From Neobacillus niacini (lineage in GTDB: Bacteria; Bacillota; Bacilli; Bacillales; Cytobacillaceae), in NCBI RefSeq assembly GCF_023715415.1, contig NZ_JAMBOB010000008.1:1-64000 (forward strand): a stretch of 64,000 nt of DNA. Direction: 5' to 3'. The translations under genes and the position numbers were made by a program. Positions 51,128-60,265 of the stretch are shown here, one piece after another (within the stretch, counting starts at the first letter, position 1; every line of letters begins with the position of its first letter). Under the pieces are notes generated by a model, which was given only the letters and a program-made list of their open reading frames with translations, was not told where the DNA came from and did not search any database.

Positions 51128-51606
51128 AGCATTTTAGTTACAATGAGTGGTTGAATTACGTGAAAGAAGAAACAAATGAAAAGACCCGTGAGGAATTTGA
51201 AAGTCACTTATATACATGCGACGAATGCCTGGAGCTTTACTTACAAGCAGTAGCTGTCCATGAATCATCACTTCCAATCCTTTCAAATGAGTCCAGTTTT
51301 ACAGACTTGGTGATGGCGGATATAGCGAAACAAAAGGCAGCCAGTATAAAACCTGCTGCACAGAAACAAACAATACAAACTAAAAAGCCATTTTATCAAC
51401 AGGCGGCGTTTCATTATTTATTAGCTGCAGCAGCTACGTTATTGCTTACCTTTTCAGGGGTGTTTCAGTCGCTTGCTACTTACGCTAGTGCTGTAGAAGC
51501 ACCACATCATAGTAAGGAAAAAAAGCTTTCCGTGACAGAAGGCGTAATCGATAAAACATTTGCATGGATGGATTCTTTGGAGAAAAAGGAGGCAAATAAA
51601 AAATGA
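51124..51606 (+). CDS. Anti-sigma factor with zinc-finger (ZAS-like) domain
   Basis: The 160-residue protein starts with a short cytoplasmic domain holding HLYTCDECLELY (His, Cys and Cys in the H-x3-C-x2-C arrangement of zinc-binding anti-sigma factors). One membrane helix follows at about residues 98-120 (AAFHYLLAAAATLLLTFSG) with a short outer tail. It should hold the upstream sigma factor at the membrane until a signal arrives. AAGGAGG precedes ATG 51124; both ends overlap their neighbours by 4 bp. Confidence 0.87.
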   Translation: MKHFSYNEWLNYVKEETNEKTREEFESHLYTCDECLELYLQAVAVHESSLPILSNESSFTDLVMADIAKQKAASIKPAAQKQTIQTKKPFYQQAAFHYLLAAAATLLLTFSGVFQSLATYASAVEAPHHSKEKKLSVTEGVIDKTFAWMDSLEKKEANKK

Positions 51607-52679
51607 AAAGTTCAACGAAGGCGTTAACTCTATCGCTATTCCCAGGCCTCGGTCATATTTATTTCGGTAACATGATACGGGGAGTTCTTTATTTACTTTC
51701 TGTGGTGGGTTTAGCTTTCATTACAGTCATTGCGGTATTTTCCAACAATGGTGAAGTGGCTATCTTGTGCTTTATGGTGGGTATCTTTATTTACTTAGTT
51801 AGTTTTATAGACCTGGGTGTTCAAATTTCTAAGCAAAAGAAAGCATTAAAGACAACAAATCCCGATGAACCTCAAGTACAGGCTACACAGGAATCAGAAC
51901 GGTTCTATACGATTGTGCTGTCATTTGTCCCAGGCTTGGGCCATTTTCAACTGGGGCTGATGAACCGGGGGCTCACATTGTTAGCAGCGTTTTTAGGACT
52001 TGGTATTATGGTGATTTTTATAACGGCTTTAAGCAGTCGTTCAGAGTTTCTTGTATTCTTAATGGGCTTGCCGATAATCTGGGTGTATGGATTTTTTGAC
52101 GCTGTCCAGCAGTTAAATAAGAAACAGCGCAGTGAGGAACTTATTGACCGGACCATTTTTGAAGATTTTGAAACACGCAGAGAGGATGGGAAGAAAAGCA
52201 AATCGATTGCCACCTTCCTCTCGATTTTCCCTGGTGCAGGACACTTGTATTTAGGTTTACAGCAACGCGGGATTCAGTTAATGGCCGCCTTCTTGTTTTC
52301 TATCTATATTTTAGATGTTTTACGTCTAGGGATCTTCTTGTTCTTGATACCAATTATCTGGTTTTACAGTTTTTTTGACGCTATGCAAAAGGTATCCAAA
52401 TATGGTGAGGAAGAAATCGATGATGTTCCGATTATTTCGTACTTAATTAATCATCAGAAGTGGGTTGGAATTGGATTAGTTGTGATGGGACTCTACTACC
52501 TTTTCATGAATGTGGTTATTCCTGTCGTTTCTCCAATGATCTCGAATCTCATCCAAATTGATTTAATGTACTGGATACAACGATATTTCCAAACGGGTCT
52601 TGTCTGTGCGCTATTAATTGGCGGAGGAATAAAGCTGTTATCCGGAAGCAAGCAAAAAAGGGAGGAAGGGAAATCATGA
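51603..52679 (+). CDS. Multi-spanning membrane protein with three TM2-like repeats
   Basis: The 358-residue protein repeats one unit three times: SLFPGLGHIYFGNMIRGVLYL, SFVPGLGHFQLGLMNRGLTLL and SIFPGAGHLYLGLQQRGIQLM, about 105 and 100 residues apart. Each is followed by hydrophobic helices and a closing FxDxxxQxxK-like segment (SFIDLGVQISK, GFFDAVQQLNK, SFFDAMQKVSK). Short TM2-type proteins usually have one such unit. Two or more helices close the C-terminus. It is coupled by ATGA overlaps to the anti-sigma gene and the microprotein gene, so it is probably part of the sensing or response module. Function unknown. Confidence 0.8.
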   Translation: MKSSTKALTLSLFPGLGHIYFGNMIRGVLYLLSVVGLAFITVIAVFSNNGEVAILCFMVGIFIYLVSFIDLGVQISKQKKALKTTNPDEPQVQATQESERFYTIVLSFVPGLGHFQLGLMNRGLTLLAAFLGLGIMVIFITALSSRSEFLVFLMGLPIIWVYGFFDAVQQLNKKQRSEELIDRTIFEDFETRREDGKKSKSIATFLSIFPGAGHLYLGLQQRGIQLMAAFLFSIYILDVLRLGIFLFLIPIIWFYSFFDAMQKVSKYGEEEIDDVPIISYLINHQKWVGIGLVVMGLYYLFMNVVIPVVSPMISNLIQIDLMYWIQRYFQTGLVCALLIGGGIKLLSGSKQKREEGKS

Positions 52680-52768
52680 ATAAATGGAAGAATACACTAA
52701 CAGGGGTTCTCTTAATTGGAGCTGGAATTGGTTTTCTTTTTAGAAAAAGAAAGGAGGAACAGGCATGA
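52676..52768 (+). CDS. 30-residue membrane microprotein
   Basis: The ORF MNKWKNTLTGVLLIGAGIGF... is 30 codons with one short Gly-rich hydrophobic helix and a very basic tail (FRKRKEEQ). Its ATG overlaps the stop of the preceding gene (ATGA), its stop overlaps the start of the next gene (ATGA), and GGGAGGAAGG precedes it. Exact double overlap and a strong ribosome site argue that it is translated. No family is recognised. Confidence 0.75.
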   Translation: MNKWKNTLTGVLLIGAGIGFLFRKRKEEQA

Positions 52769-53679
52769 GAACATGGCGTGTTGGTACGTTTTCGATGGGG
52801 GCCTCGCTCGTATTCCTTGGCCTCTTCCTTTTTCTCTCGCGTTTTCTAGGATTCGATCTAGTTCATGTGATGACAGCATGGTGGCCAATTTTATTAATCG
52901 TTCTTGGAATCGAAATTCTCCTCTACTTATTTTTCTCACGGCAGGAGAAGCCCGTTTTAAAATATGATTTTTTAAGTATTATCTTTGTTGGTTTGTTAGG
53001 AACTGTGGGAATTGTGTTTGCGATGCTAAGTGCAACTGGAATCATGGAGAAAGTAGAAGAAGTCGTTGCGAGGGAAGAGCGATCTTTTGAGCTGCCTGAC
53101 TTTTCCTATCAAATGGATGAAAGTATCAAGCGTGTTGTACTAAGAACGGTAGGCTACCAAACAACGATTGAAGCAACCGATGAGCAGGAGGTCTCTATGT
53201 TTGGAACGTATCGGACACAGACTTCAAAAAAGAAAAAGCTCATAGCAAGTGCAAATGACTATGTGTATGCGAATAAAAAGGGAGATACCCTTTATATAAA
53301 TGTTAAGACACTTCCTAATGAATTGGGACCCTTTTATAGTCATCAAGAAATTGCCTCAACCATTCTTATCCCAAAGGGTGTGGAACTAGAGGTCATTAGT
53401 ACTGGGGCTGATATTACATTAAATCCAAGGAAACTCGAGAATAATTGGAGTATTAATGGTGCCTCTTCACTAGATGTAAAGGTTACTGAAGACAGCAATT
53501 TAAACATTGCAGCCGCTGGTGTTGGTGAAGTAAATGGGATGGATGGAGCATGGAAGGTTACCGAAAAAGTGAACCCGGATGTGGAAGGTATAGAGAGAAA
53601 CGCTGTATATCAATCTGGCGAGGGTAAATATCATATAAATATAACGAATACGTATCATGTTAGTTTAAATACGAATTAA
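52765..53679 (+). CDS. LiaF-like membrane protein
   Basis: The 304-residue protein has an N-terminal membrane part with about four helices (FSMGASLVFLGLFLFLSRF, AWWPILLIVLGIEILLYLFF, FLSIIFVGLLGTVGIVFAM), resembling the LiaI/LiaF-type DUF5668 domain with its WWPxLLIxxGxE motif. The C-terminal half is a beta-rich domain similar to DUF4097/LiaF-C adhesin-like folds. LiaF is a negative regulator of an envelope stress response, so this is a plausible part of the sigma-factor signalling unit. AAGGAGG precedes ATG 52765. Confidence 0.8.
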   Translation: MRTWRVGTFSMGASLVFLGLFLFLSRFLGFDLVHVMTAWWPILLIVLGIEILLYLFFSRQEKPVLKYDFLSIIFVGLLGTVGIVFAMLSATGIMEKVEEVVAREERSFELPDFSYQMDESIKRVVLRTVGYQTTIEATDEQEVSMFGTYRTQTSKKKKLIASANDYVYANKKGDTLYINVKTLPNELGPFYSHQEIASTILIPKGVELEVISTGADITLNPRKLENNWSINGASSLDVKVTEDSNLNIAAAGVGEVNGMDGAWKVTEKVNPDVEGIERNAVYQSGEGKYHINITNTYHVSLNTN

Positions 53680-53858
53680 TTTACATCTTATTTTTTGCAA
53701 AAAAATAAAAAAAGGTTATGATAGGAGACGGTGGCAATATGGATAGACTAAGATATATTGCTTGGGTTAATAATTGTAAGCTATAGGGTAAATTGGTAGA
53801 ATATAGAAGGACCCATCATATGCCATTTATTGATTTCATAAAAATAGGATGATGAATG

Positions 53859-54800
53859 ATGAAACGAGCTCGATTGATATATAATCCCACTTCAGGACGG
53901 GAAATTCTAAAGCGCCATCTAGCGGAGATTATGGAAAAGCTTGAAATCGCCGGGTATGAAGCTTCTTGCCATGCGACGACGGGTGCAGGTGACGCAACGG
54001 CTGCTGCTAGGATAGCGGTTGAACGACAATATGATGTTGTGATTGCTGCAGGTGGTGATGGCACCATTAATGAAGTAGTCAATGGTCTTGCAGAGCAGGA
54101 ATATAGACCAAAGCTGGGAATTATTCCAGCAGGTACAACGAATGATTTTGCCAGGGCTTTGCACATTCCAAGGGACATTGGGGCAGCGGTTGATATTATC
54201 ACCAAAGGCGAACGGATCCCAGTTGATATTGGTCGAATTAATGACAGGTATTTTATTAATATTGCTGGCGGCGGAAGGATTACGGAGCTTACATATGAAG
54301 TTCCGAGTAAATTAAAAACAATGCTTGGGCAGCTTGCCTACTATTTAAAAGGGATGGAAATGCTCCCTTCCATTAAGCCTTCGGACGTTACGATTGAGTA
54401 TGATGGAAAGCTATTTGAAGGGGAAGCAATGCTATTCCTTGTGGGGCTGACGAATTCAATCGGCGGCTTCGAAAAGATTGCGCCAGATTCATCGATTAAC
54501 GATGGTTTATTTTCATTGCTAATCTTGAAAAAAATCAATTTGGCAGAATTTATTCGAGTCGCAACTTTGGCGATTCGCGGTGAGCATGTTAATGATCCTA
54601 ATGTCATTTATGCGAAAGCGAGCCGAATTAAAGTACATTCGTCTGAAAAGGTACAACTAAATCTTGATGGTGAATTTGGTGGATTACTACCGGCAGAATT
54701 CGCAAACCTTTATCGTCATTTAGAGGTGTTTGTTCCACTTGATGATATTCGCCCGCTTGATAAACCTACTGATTGGGTGCCGGGACAGAGATATAGCTAA
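53859..54800 (+). CDS. dagK: Diacylglycerol kinase DagK/DgkB
   Basis: The 313-residue lipid kinase recycles diacylglycerol from lipoteichoic acid synthesis to phosphatidic acid. Motifs: KRARLIYNPTSGRE, AAGGDGTINEVVNGLA, IPAGTTNDFARAL and the C-terminal LNLDGEFGGLLPAEF. Start ATG 53859 fits the B. subtilis N-terminus; an ATG one codon earlier is equally possible. It precedes rlmCD in B. subtilis; here pncA-pncB and two small genes lie between. Confidence 0.95.
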   Translation: MKRARLIYNPTSGREILKRHLAEIMEKLEIAGYEASCHATTGAGDATAAARIAVERQYDVVIAAGGDGTINEVVNGLAEQEYRPKLGIIPAGTTNDFARALHIPRDIGAAVDIITKGERIPVDIGRINDRYFINIAGGGRITELTYEVPSKLKTMLGQLAYYLKGMEMLPSIKPSDVTIEYDGKLFEGEAMLFLVGLTNSIGGFEKIAPDSSINDGLFSLLILKKINLAEFIRVATLAIRGEHVNDPNVIYAKASRIKVHSSEKVQLNLDGEFGGLLPAEFANLYRHLEVFVPLDDIRPLDKPTDWVPGQRYS

Positions 54801-54801
54801 T

Positions 54802-54834
54802 AAAGGCTCGTTCCAATATGGAGCGGGCTTTTTG
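54802..54834 (+). terminator. Rho-independent terminator of dagK
   Basis: AAAGGCTCGTTCC pairs with GGAGCGGGCTTT (three G-U wobbles) around AATAT, followed by TTT. Confidence 0.75.
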
Positions 54835-54901
54835 GTTTAAAGGAATAAATGGTTTCAGCACAGAAATAGTAATAGGATATATTCATTGGGGAGGTAGCGT
54901 A

Positions 54902-55453
54902 ATGGAAAAGAAGGCATTCATTAATATTGATTATACGTATGATTTTGTAGCAGATGCAGGGGCGTTAACCTGTGGTGAGCCGGGTCAGGAAATTGAAGAG
55001 AAGGTTGTTCAATTAACACGTGAGTTTATTGATATTGGTGATTTTGTTGTATTTGCGATTGATGTTCACGATGAAGGGGATACGTATCATCCAGAAACAA
55101 AACTTTTTCCCCCGCATAATATTCGTGGAACGTCAGGCAGAGATTTGTTTGGTGGACTGCAAACACTTTACGAAGAGAAAAAAGAGCGAGAAAATGTATA
55201 TTACATGGATAAAACACGGTACTCTGCATTCGCTGGCACCGATCTTGAAATCAAGCTGCGGGAACGGGGAATTACTGAACTGCACCTAGTTGGGGTATGT
55301 ACGGATATTTGTGTTCTTCATACTGCTGTAGACGCATACAATAAAGGTTTTAAGATTGTAGTCTACAAAGATGCTGTTGCTTCCTTTAATCAAAAAGGTC
55401 ATGAATGGGCATTAGGGCATTTTGAGCAATCACTTGGAGCGCTGGTTAAATAG
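54902..55453 (+). CDS. pncA: Nicotinamidase
   Basis: The 183-residue cysteine hydrolase deamidates nicotinamide to nicotinate for NAD salvage. The catalytic triad is visible as Asp in NIDYTYDF, Lys in MDKTRYSAFAGTDLE and Cys in GVCTDICVLHTA; metal-ligand residues fall in AIDVHDEGDTYHPET. GGGGAGG lies 7 bp before ATG 54902; the frame is open upstream without homology. pncB follows after 58 bp. Confidence 0.95.
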   Translation: MEKKAFINIDYTYDFVADAGALTCGEPGQEIEEKVVQLTREFIDIGDFVVFAIDVHDEGDTYHPETKLFPPHNIRGTSGRDLFGGLQTLYEEKKERENVYYMDKTRYSAFAGTDLEIKLRERGITELHLVGVCTDICVLHTAVDAYNKGFKIVVYKDAVASFNQKGHEWALGHFEQSLGALVK

Positions 55454-55511
55454 TTTTTATAATGGTAAAATTATTTAATATGTTGAAAAAGTAGGTCTTC
55501 GGAGGGTTAGA

Positions 55512-56978
55512 ATGAGAAACATTTATCAAGATGATAGCTTTACTCTTCATACAGATTTATATCAAATCAATATGGTAGAAACGTATTGGAGAGATGGTAT
55601 ACATAATAAACGAGCGGTGTTCGAATTGTTTTTCCGAAAGCTCCCGTTTGGGAATGGCTATGCCGTTTTTGCTGGCTTGGAAAAAGTTATTCAATATATC
55701 CAGGGCTTTCGCTTTACAGAGGATGATTTGGAGTATTTGAAAAATGAAGTGGGCTATCAGGATGACTTTTTAGCTTATTTAAAGGACCTGCGATTTACGG
55801 GGACCATTTGTTGTATGAAAGAGGGCGAGCTTGTTTTTGGAAATGAGCCTATTTTAAGTGTAGACGCCCCACTTGCTGAAGCACAGTTGATTGAAACGGC
55901 ACTATTAAACATCATTAATTATCAAACATTAATTGCGACGAAGGCTTCTCGTATTAAGCAGGTGCTAGGAAGTGAAATCGCAATGGAATTCGGTACTCGC
56001 CGAGCTCAGGAAATGGACGCAGCCATTTGGGGTACCAGGGCTGCTTACCTAGCCGGGTTTGATGGAACAAGTAATGTCCGGGCGGGTAAATTATTTCAAA
56101 TTCCCGTTTCCGGTACGCATGCTCACTCTATGGTCCAAGCCTATAAGGACGAGTATATCGCTTTCCGTAAATATGCTGAAACCCATAAGGATTGTGTCTT
56201 TTTAGTTGATACGTATGATACCCTTCGTTTGGGTGTTCCGAATGCGATTAAAGTCGCCAAGGAAATGGGAGATTCGATTAATTTTGTAGGAATCCGTTTA
56301 GACAGCGGGGACCTGGCCTACCTTTCGAAGGAAGCACGTAAATTGCTTGATGAGGCAGGATTTAAGGAGGCCAAAATCTTTGCTTCAAGTGATCTCGACG
56401 AGTATACGATCCTAAACTTAAAAGCACAGGGTGCAAAAATTGATAGCTGGGGAATTGGAACTAAGCTGATTACGGCCTTCGAACAAGCAGCACTTGGGGC
56501 TGTCTACAAAATCGTTTCGATTGAAGGCGAAAATGGAAAAATGGAGGATACGATTAAGATCTCTTCCAATCCAGTAAAAGTTACAACCCCAGGTATTAAA
56601 AAAATATACCGTATTATTAATAATAAGAATAACCATGCTGAAGGCGACTATATTACGCTTGCAAGCGAAAAACTGCCTGAAAAGCAGCTGAAAATGTTCC
56701 ACCCTACACATACATATATGAATAAGGTGGTTACGAACTTTACTGCAAAAGAATTACATGAAGTGATTTATTCCAAAGGAGAGCTTGTTTTTGAAATGCC
56801 ATGTCTTGAGGAGTCTCGTGAGTATGTGAAGCAAAACCTAGTTGCCCTCTGGGACGAATATAAGCGGACCATGAATCCTGAGGAATATCCTGTTGACCTT
56901 AGCAAAAAATGCTGGGATAACAAAATGAGGAATATTGAAGAAGTAAAAGAGAAAGTGGCACAGATGAAGGCAGAATAG
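55512..56978 (+). CDS. pncB: Nicotinate phosphoribosyltransferase
   Basis: The 488-residue enzyme forms nicotinate mononucleotide from nicotinate and PRPP with ATP. Motifs: LHTDLYQINMVETYWRDGIHNKRAVFELFFRKLPFGNGYA, EFGTRRAQEMDAAIWGTRAAYLAGFDGTSN (active site His absent here but present in SGTHAHSMVQA) and VDTYDTLRLGVPNA. It completes the salvage pair with pncA. CGGAGGG precedes the ATG. Confidence 0.95.
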   Translation: MRNIYQDDSFTLHTDLYQINMVETYWRDGIHNKRAVFELFFRKLPFGNGYAVFAGLEKVIQYIQGFRFTEDDLEYLKNEVGYQDDFLAYLKDLRFTGTICCMKEGELVFGNEPILSVDAPLAEAQLIETALLNIINYQTLIATKASRIKQVLGSEIAMEFGTRRAQEMDAAIWGTRAAYLAGFDGTSNVRAGKLFQIPVSGTHAHSMVQAYKDEYIAFRKYAETHKDCVFLVDTYDTLRLGVPNAIKVAKEMGDSINFVGIRLDSGDLAYLSKEARKLLDEAGFKEAKIFASSDLDEYTILNLKAQGAKIDSWGIGTKLITAFEQAALGAVYKIVSIEGENGKMEDTIKISSNPVKVTTPGIKKIYRIINNKNNHAEGDYITLASEKLPEKQLKMFHPTHTYMNKVVTNFTAKELHEVIYSKGELVFEMPCLEESREYVKQNLVALWDEYKRTMNPEEYPVDLSKKCWDNKMRNIEEVKEKVAQMKAE

Positions 56979-56985
56979 TTAGTGG

Positions 56986-57014
56986 AAGGCACCCAAGTCT
57001 GGGTGTCTTTATTT
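56986..57014 (+). terminator. Terminator of pncA-pncB
   Basis: GGCACCCA and TGGGTGTC pair around AGTC, followed by TTTATTTT. Confidence 0.72.
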
Positions 57015-57029
57015 TGGCCGAATAAATAT

Positions 57030-57067
57030 AAAATCCCGCGGGATTATTTCGGTAGCCCGCGGGATTC
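57030..57067 (-). terminator. Terminator of the small minus-strand gene
   Basis: AATCCCGCGGG and CCCGCGGGATT are perfect 11-bp arms with a 12-nt loop, and the minus strand continues TTATATTT. Each arm is itself self-complementary (CCCGCGGG). Confidence 0.75.
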
Positions 57068-57071
57068 CTGT

Positions 57072-57185
57072 TTATTTTTGTTTAAAGAAATCCATGAAAG
57101 CATGGTAAATTTCTATACCTTGAAAGGTAAGCATTCCTGCTGCTGTTAATGAAAATACACCAATCATTAAAAAGCGAATCCACAT
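57072..57185 (-). CDS. 37-residue membrane protein
   Basis: The ORF begins MWIRFLMIGVFSLTAAGMLTF and ends with IYHAFMDFFKQK: one membrane helix and a short amphipathic tail. GGGAGG lies 8 bp before the ATG, and a strong terminator follows, so it looks like a complete one-gene unit or the distal gene after the membrane protein 26 bp upstream. No family recognised. Confidence 0.72.
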   Translation of the reverse strand: MWIRFLMIGVFSLTAAGMLTFQGIEIYHAFMDFFKQK

Positions 57186-57211
57186 TTAGTTTTCCTCCCT
57201 TTTTGTAAGTT

Positions 57212-57550
57212 TTAACTTATCAAATCAGGGGAGGAGATAACGTAATTCGACTGATGAAAAACGGGTAGAAGGAAGATAAAACTCTTGGTGTATATTCTAG
57301 TGGAGATTCTTTGAATGGTGACTACGATTTGTGAAAATAAGGCAAGTACTCCAATAAAGTATAGGTGGTATAGATGTTTCTCTTCATCGTCGGATGCTGA
57401 TTTCGTATTCCAATCATCAATGGTTAGAACTGCTTTATGTTCATGATGTAGATGAGTAATTACCTTTGATTGGTGAAGAAGAATTGTAAAGGATACGAAG
57501 GCAAGGAGCAATGCGATGGGAAGAATTTTTACCTTCTTTATCGTAATCAC
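57212..57550 (-). CDS. Small hypothetical membrane protein
   Basis: The product of up to 112 residues has an N-terminal membrane helix (ILPIALLLAFVSFTILL), a polar His- and Asp-rich segment (THLHHEHKAVLTIDDW), and a second helix (YHLYFIGVLALFSQIVVTI). The open frame starts at GTG 57550, but that codon is inside the AAGGAGGTG ribosome site. The best-spaced codon is ATA at 57541, giving KKVKILP as the N-terminus and 109 residues; ATA starts are rare. Function unknown. It is followed by the 37-residue gene. Confidence 0.62.
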   Translation of the reverse strand: MITIKKVKILPIALLLAFVSFTILLHQSKVITHLHHEHKAVLTIDDWNTKSASDDEEKHLYHLYFIGVLALFSQIVVTIQRISTRIYTKSFIFLLPVFHQSNYVISSPDLIS

Positions 57551-57722
57551 CTCCTTCCGGGATTGTTTTAATTATAAACACTTTTGTTATGTTGTTAAAT
57601 GAATATGCTCCGACAATTTACGCGAAAGTAAAGGGGATATAATCAATTTATGGCTGATTTCGCAATTAGATTGGGTTTATGATACAATCTTGCTAGTCAA
57701 ATCGGAGTAAAGGAAGTAAAAA

Positions 57723-59111
57723 ATGAAAAAAACAATACCGGTAAAAAAAAATGATTTTATAGATGTGGTATTTGAAGATTTAACACATGATGGTGCTGGG
57801 GTTGCGAAGGTGGATGGCTTTCCCTTGTTCGTACCTAACGGACTGCCAGGGGAAAAAGCACAGGTTAAAGTGATCAAAGTGAACAAGGGTTACGGCTTCG
57901 GACGTTTGATCGAAATTTATGAAAAAAGCCCGTACCGCATTGAGGTTCCTAGCAGTGAGATACATAAGTATGGCGGCTGTCAGCTCGAGCACATCAGCTA
58001 TGAAGGGCAGTTGAAATATAAGGAAAATCAAGTCAAGCAGGTGCTTTCCCGGATTGGTAAACTAGAGGATGTGATTGTGCATCCGATTCTAGGGATGGAC
58101 AACCCATGGCATTATCGAAATAAAGCACAGGTTCCCGTGGGAGAAAAAGATGGTAAGCTGATTGCTGGTTTTTTTAAACCGAGAAGTCATGAAATTGTTG
58201 ATACAGATGAGAGTCTAATCCAGCTTCCTGAAATTAATGAAGCGGTTCAGGCTGTTAAGGAAATATGCAGCGAGTTAGGGGTAACCGCTTATCATGAAGA
58301 GTCCCATAAGGGTGTTCTTCGCCATATTATGGCACGTTATGGAAAACAAACAGGTGATCTGATGGTGGTCCTTGTTACAAGGACTGCTGATATTCCAAAC
58401 AAAAACCAAATAGTTGAAGAAATTATTTCTCGACTGCCGAAAGTAAAGTCGATTGTACATAACGTTAATTCAAAGCGCACGAATGTGATTCTTGGCGGAA
58501 AGACAACAATCCTATGGGGCAATGAAGTGATTTATGACCTAATAGGTGACGTTAAGTTCGCTATATCTGCTCTTTCCTTTTATCAGGTGAACCCTGTTCA
58601 AACGAAGGTACTTTACGATAAGGCACTCGAATATGCAGGGCTTAGTGGAGAAGAGTCTGTGATCGACGCCTATTGTGGAATTGGAACCATCTCCCTATTT
58701 TTAGCTCAAAGGGCAAAGAAGGTTTTCGGGGTAGAAGTTGTTCCTGAGGCGATTGAAGATGCGAGACGGAATGCAGAGCTCAATGGCATGACGAATGTAG
58801 AGTTTGCTGCAGGGGAAGCGGAAGTTGTAATTCCAAAGTGGTATAAAGAGGGGAATTCTGCAGATGTCCTCGTGGTGGACCCGCCGCGCAAGGGCTGTGA
58901 CGAAACTTTCTTGCAAACGATTATTGAAATGAAACCTAAAAAGGTTGTCTACGTATCCTGTAACCCAGCCACACTTGCACGGGATTTACGTATTCTAGAA
59001 GATGGCGGCTATAAAACAGTCGAAGTTCAGCCGGTTGACATGTTCCCTCAGACGACACATGTTGAGTGCGTCTCGCAGATAGTTTTAAAAGAAGCAGCAG
59101 ACCCCAAATAG
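57723..59111 (+). CDS. rlmCD: 23S rRNA (uracil-5-)-methyltransferase RlmCD
   Basis: The 462-residue enzyme methylates uridines of 23S rRNA. It has an N-terminal TRAM domain ([25 protein letters not shown]), the SAM site [27 protein letters not shown] and the catalytic Cys in [13 protein letters not shown]. In the region that binds 4Fe-4S in RumA only one Cys remains (YGGCQLEH), consistent with the cluster-free Bacillus form (YefA). AAAGGAAG precedes the ATG. Confidence 0.95.
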   Translation: MKKTIPVKKNDFIDVVFEDLTHDGAGVAKVDGFPLFVPNGLPGEKAQVKVIKVNKGYGFGRLIEIYEKSPYRIEVPSSEIHKYGGCQLEHISYEGQLKYKENQVKQVLSRIGKLEDVIVHPILGMDNPWHYRNKAQVPVGEKDGKLIAGFFKPRSHEIVDTDESLIQLPEINEAVQAVKEICSELGVTAYHEESHKGVLRHIMARYGKQTGDLMVVLVTRTADIPNKNQIVEEIISRLPKVKSIVHNVNSKRTNVILGGKTTILWGNEVIYDLIGDVKFAISALSFYQVNPVQTKVLYDKALEYAGLSGEESVIDAYCGIGTISLFLAQRAKKVFGVEVVPEAIEDARRNAELNGMTNVEFAAGEAEVVIPKWYKEGNSADVLVVDPPRKGCDETFLQTIIEMKPKKVVYVSCNPATLARDLRILEDGGYKTVEVQPVDMFPQTTHVECVSQIVLKEAADPK

Positions 59112-59131
59112 GGGATTCTGCTGCGTTTTAA
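59092..59131 (+). terminator. Rho-independent terminator of rlmCD
   Basis: GCAGCAG-ACCCC pairs with GGGG-ATT-CTGCTGC around AAATA, followed by GTTTTA. The stem spans the stop codon. Confidence 0.85.
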
Positions 59132-60265
59132 TCAGGTATGGAAGCCGAAAAACGATAGTGGATGAAAGGTGTTCCATTATCCTTTACTTCAGTACGATTT
59201 ATCTCGGGTGTTAACTCATCGAAAATTAGAAATCGAAGTAATTCTTGTTTGAACTTCTCGATGTTATCTGCCGTTTTTTCACTTTCCATCGCTGTTAAAA
59301 GATCGTTCTTCTTTTCTGCTAACTCGTTATTTTCAATATTATTAGCCTCTACATTTTCACGGTATTCCTCTTGAGTAATTATCTCTTCGGCTAACATATT
59401 GATGTACTTTCTTTTGCGACGCCTAATGACCTCGAGTTGCTTTTCTAATTTCTCAAGTTGTTTTCAATGTTTTGCTTCGATTTTTTTGATTGAGCTTCTA
59501 ACTTTTTTAAATATTGCTGCTTGTCAATCTGTTTCACTAACTTCTGGATGTCAGTTAGAATTGTTTCTTTCAGTAATTTCTCTCTAATTAGATGATTACT
59601 GCATGCTTTTTTACCTTGACGTGCATAACTTCCACAAATATAGCCTTCACGATTACTCCTGTACCACATTCCTGTACCGCAGTCTTTGCAAAAAAGAATA
59701 TTGGTAAATAGATGCTTCTTAGGTGCTGTAATATACTTTGTTCTAATTTTCATTTGTTGCTGAACGGCATCAAATACTTCGCGTATAATTATTGCATCAT
59801 GAGCCTTTTCAACAATTATTAGTTTTTCAGACTCAACCTTTTTTCTCTTTTTACTTGTCATACTTACTGTAGTTGAACGATTCTGTACTAAGTCACCTAC
59901 GTAGTGAGGGTTGGTAAGAATAAGCTTAATTGTTGAGTCATCCCATTTATCACTTGCATTCTTTTTGCCACCTACATCAGCAGGTGTAGGGATTCCCTCA
60001 TTGTATAATCGCTTTGCGATACTATCACGGCCACTTCCAGCCAAGTACTCTTCAAAAATTCTTCTAACGATGTTTGGGGTTTGTCATCTTTAATAACAAG
60101 TTTGCCTTCTTGAACTTCATATCCGTAGGGGGCATTAGAACCTTTGTAAAGCCCTTTTTTTGCACGGGTGTGCAAGGTTTCTTTAACACGGTTATTTTGC
60201 TTGTACTCTGAAATTATACCCATGACGTTATCATTTGACACAAGTATGTATAAAGCACAATTCAT
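59128..60265 (-). pseudogene. Degraded serine recombinase (CisA/SpoIVCA-like)
   Basis: Read from 60265 downwards, it starts MNCALYILVS like a serine recombinase, but most of the catalytic domain is deleted and homology resumes at VKETLHTRAKKGLYKGSNAP. One base is lost or gained near 60078, after IKDDK, before TPNIVRRIFEEYLAGSGRDS. The recombinase domain and the zinc ribbon (FCKDCGTGMWYR...CGSYARQGKKAC) follow. A second shift near 59460 separates them from the coiled-coil C-terminus (EEIITQEEYRENVE). The product cannot be active. It is the trace of an integrated element at the 3' side of rlmCD. Confidence 0.88.

Noticed and set aside
53739-53786. 15-codon frame with a ribosome-site-like GGAGACGGTGG before dagK
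   Set aside because: Too short, no attenuator structure or regulatory codon run around it.
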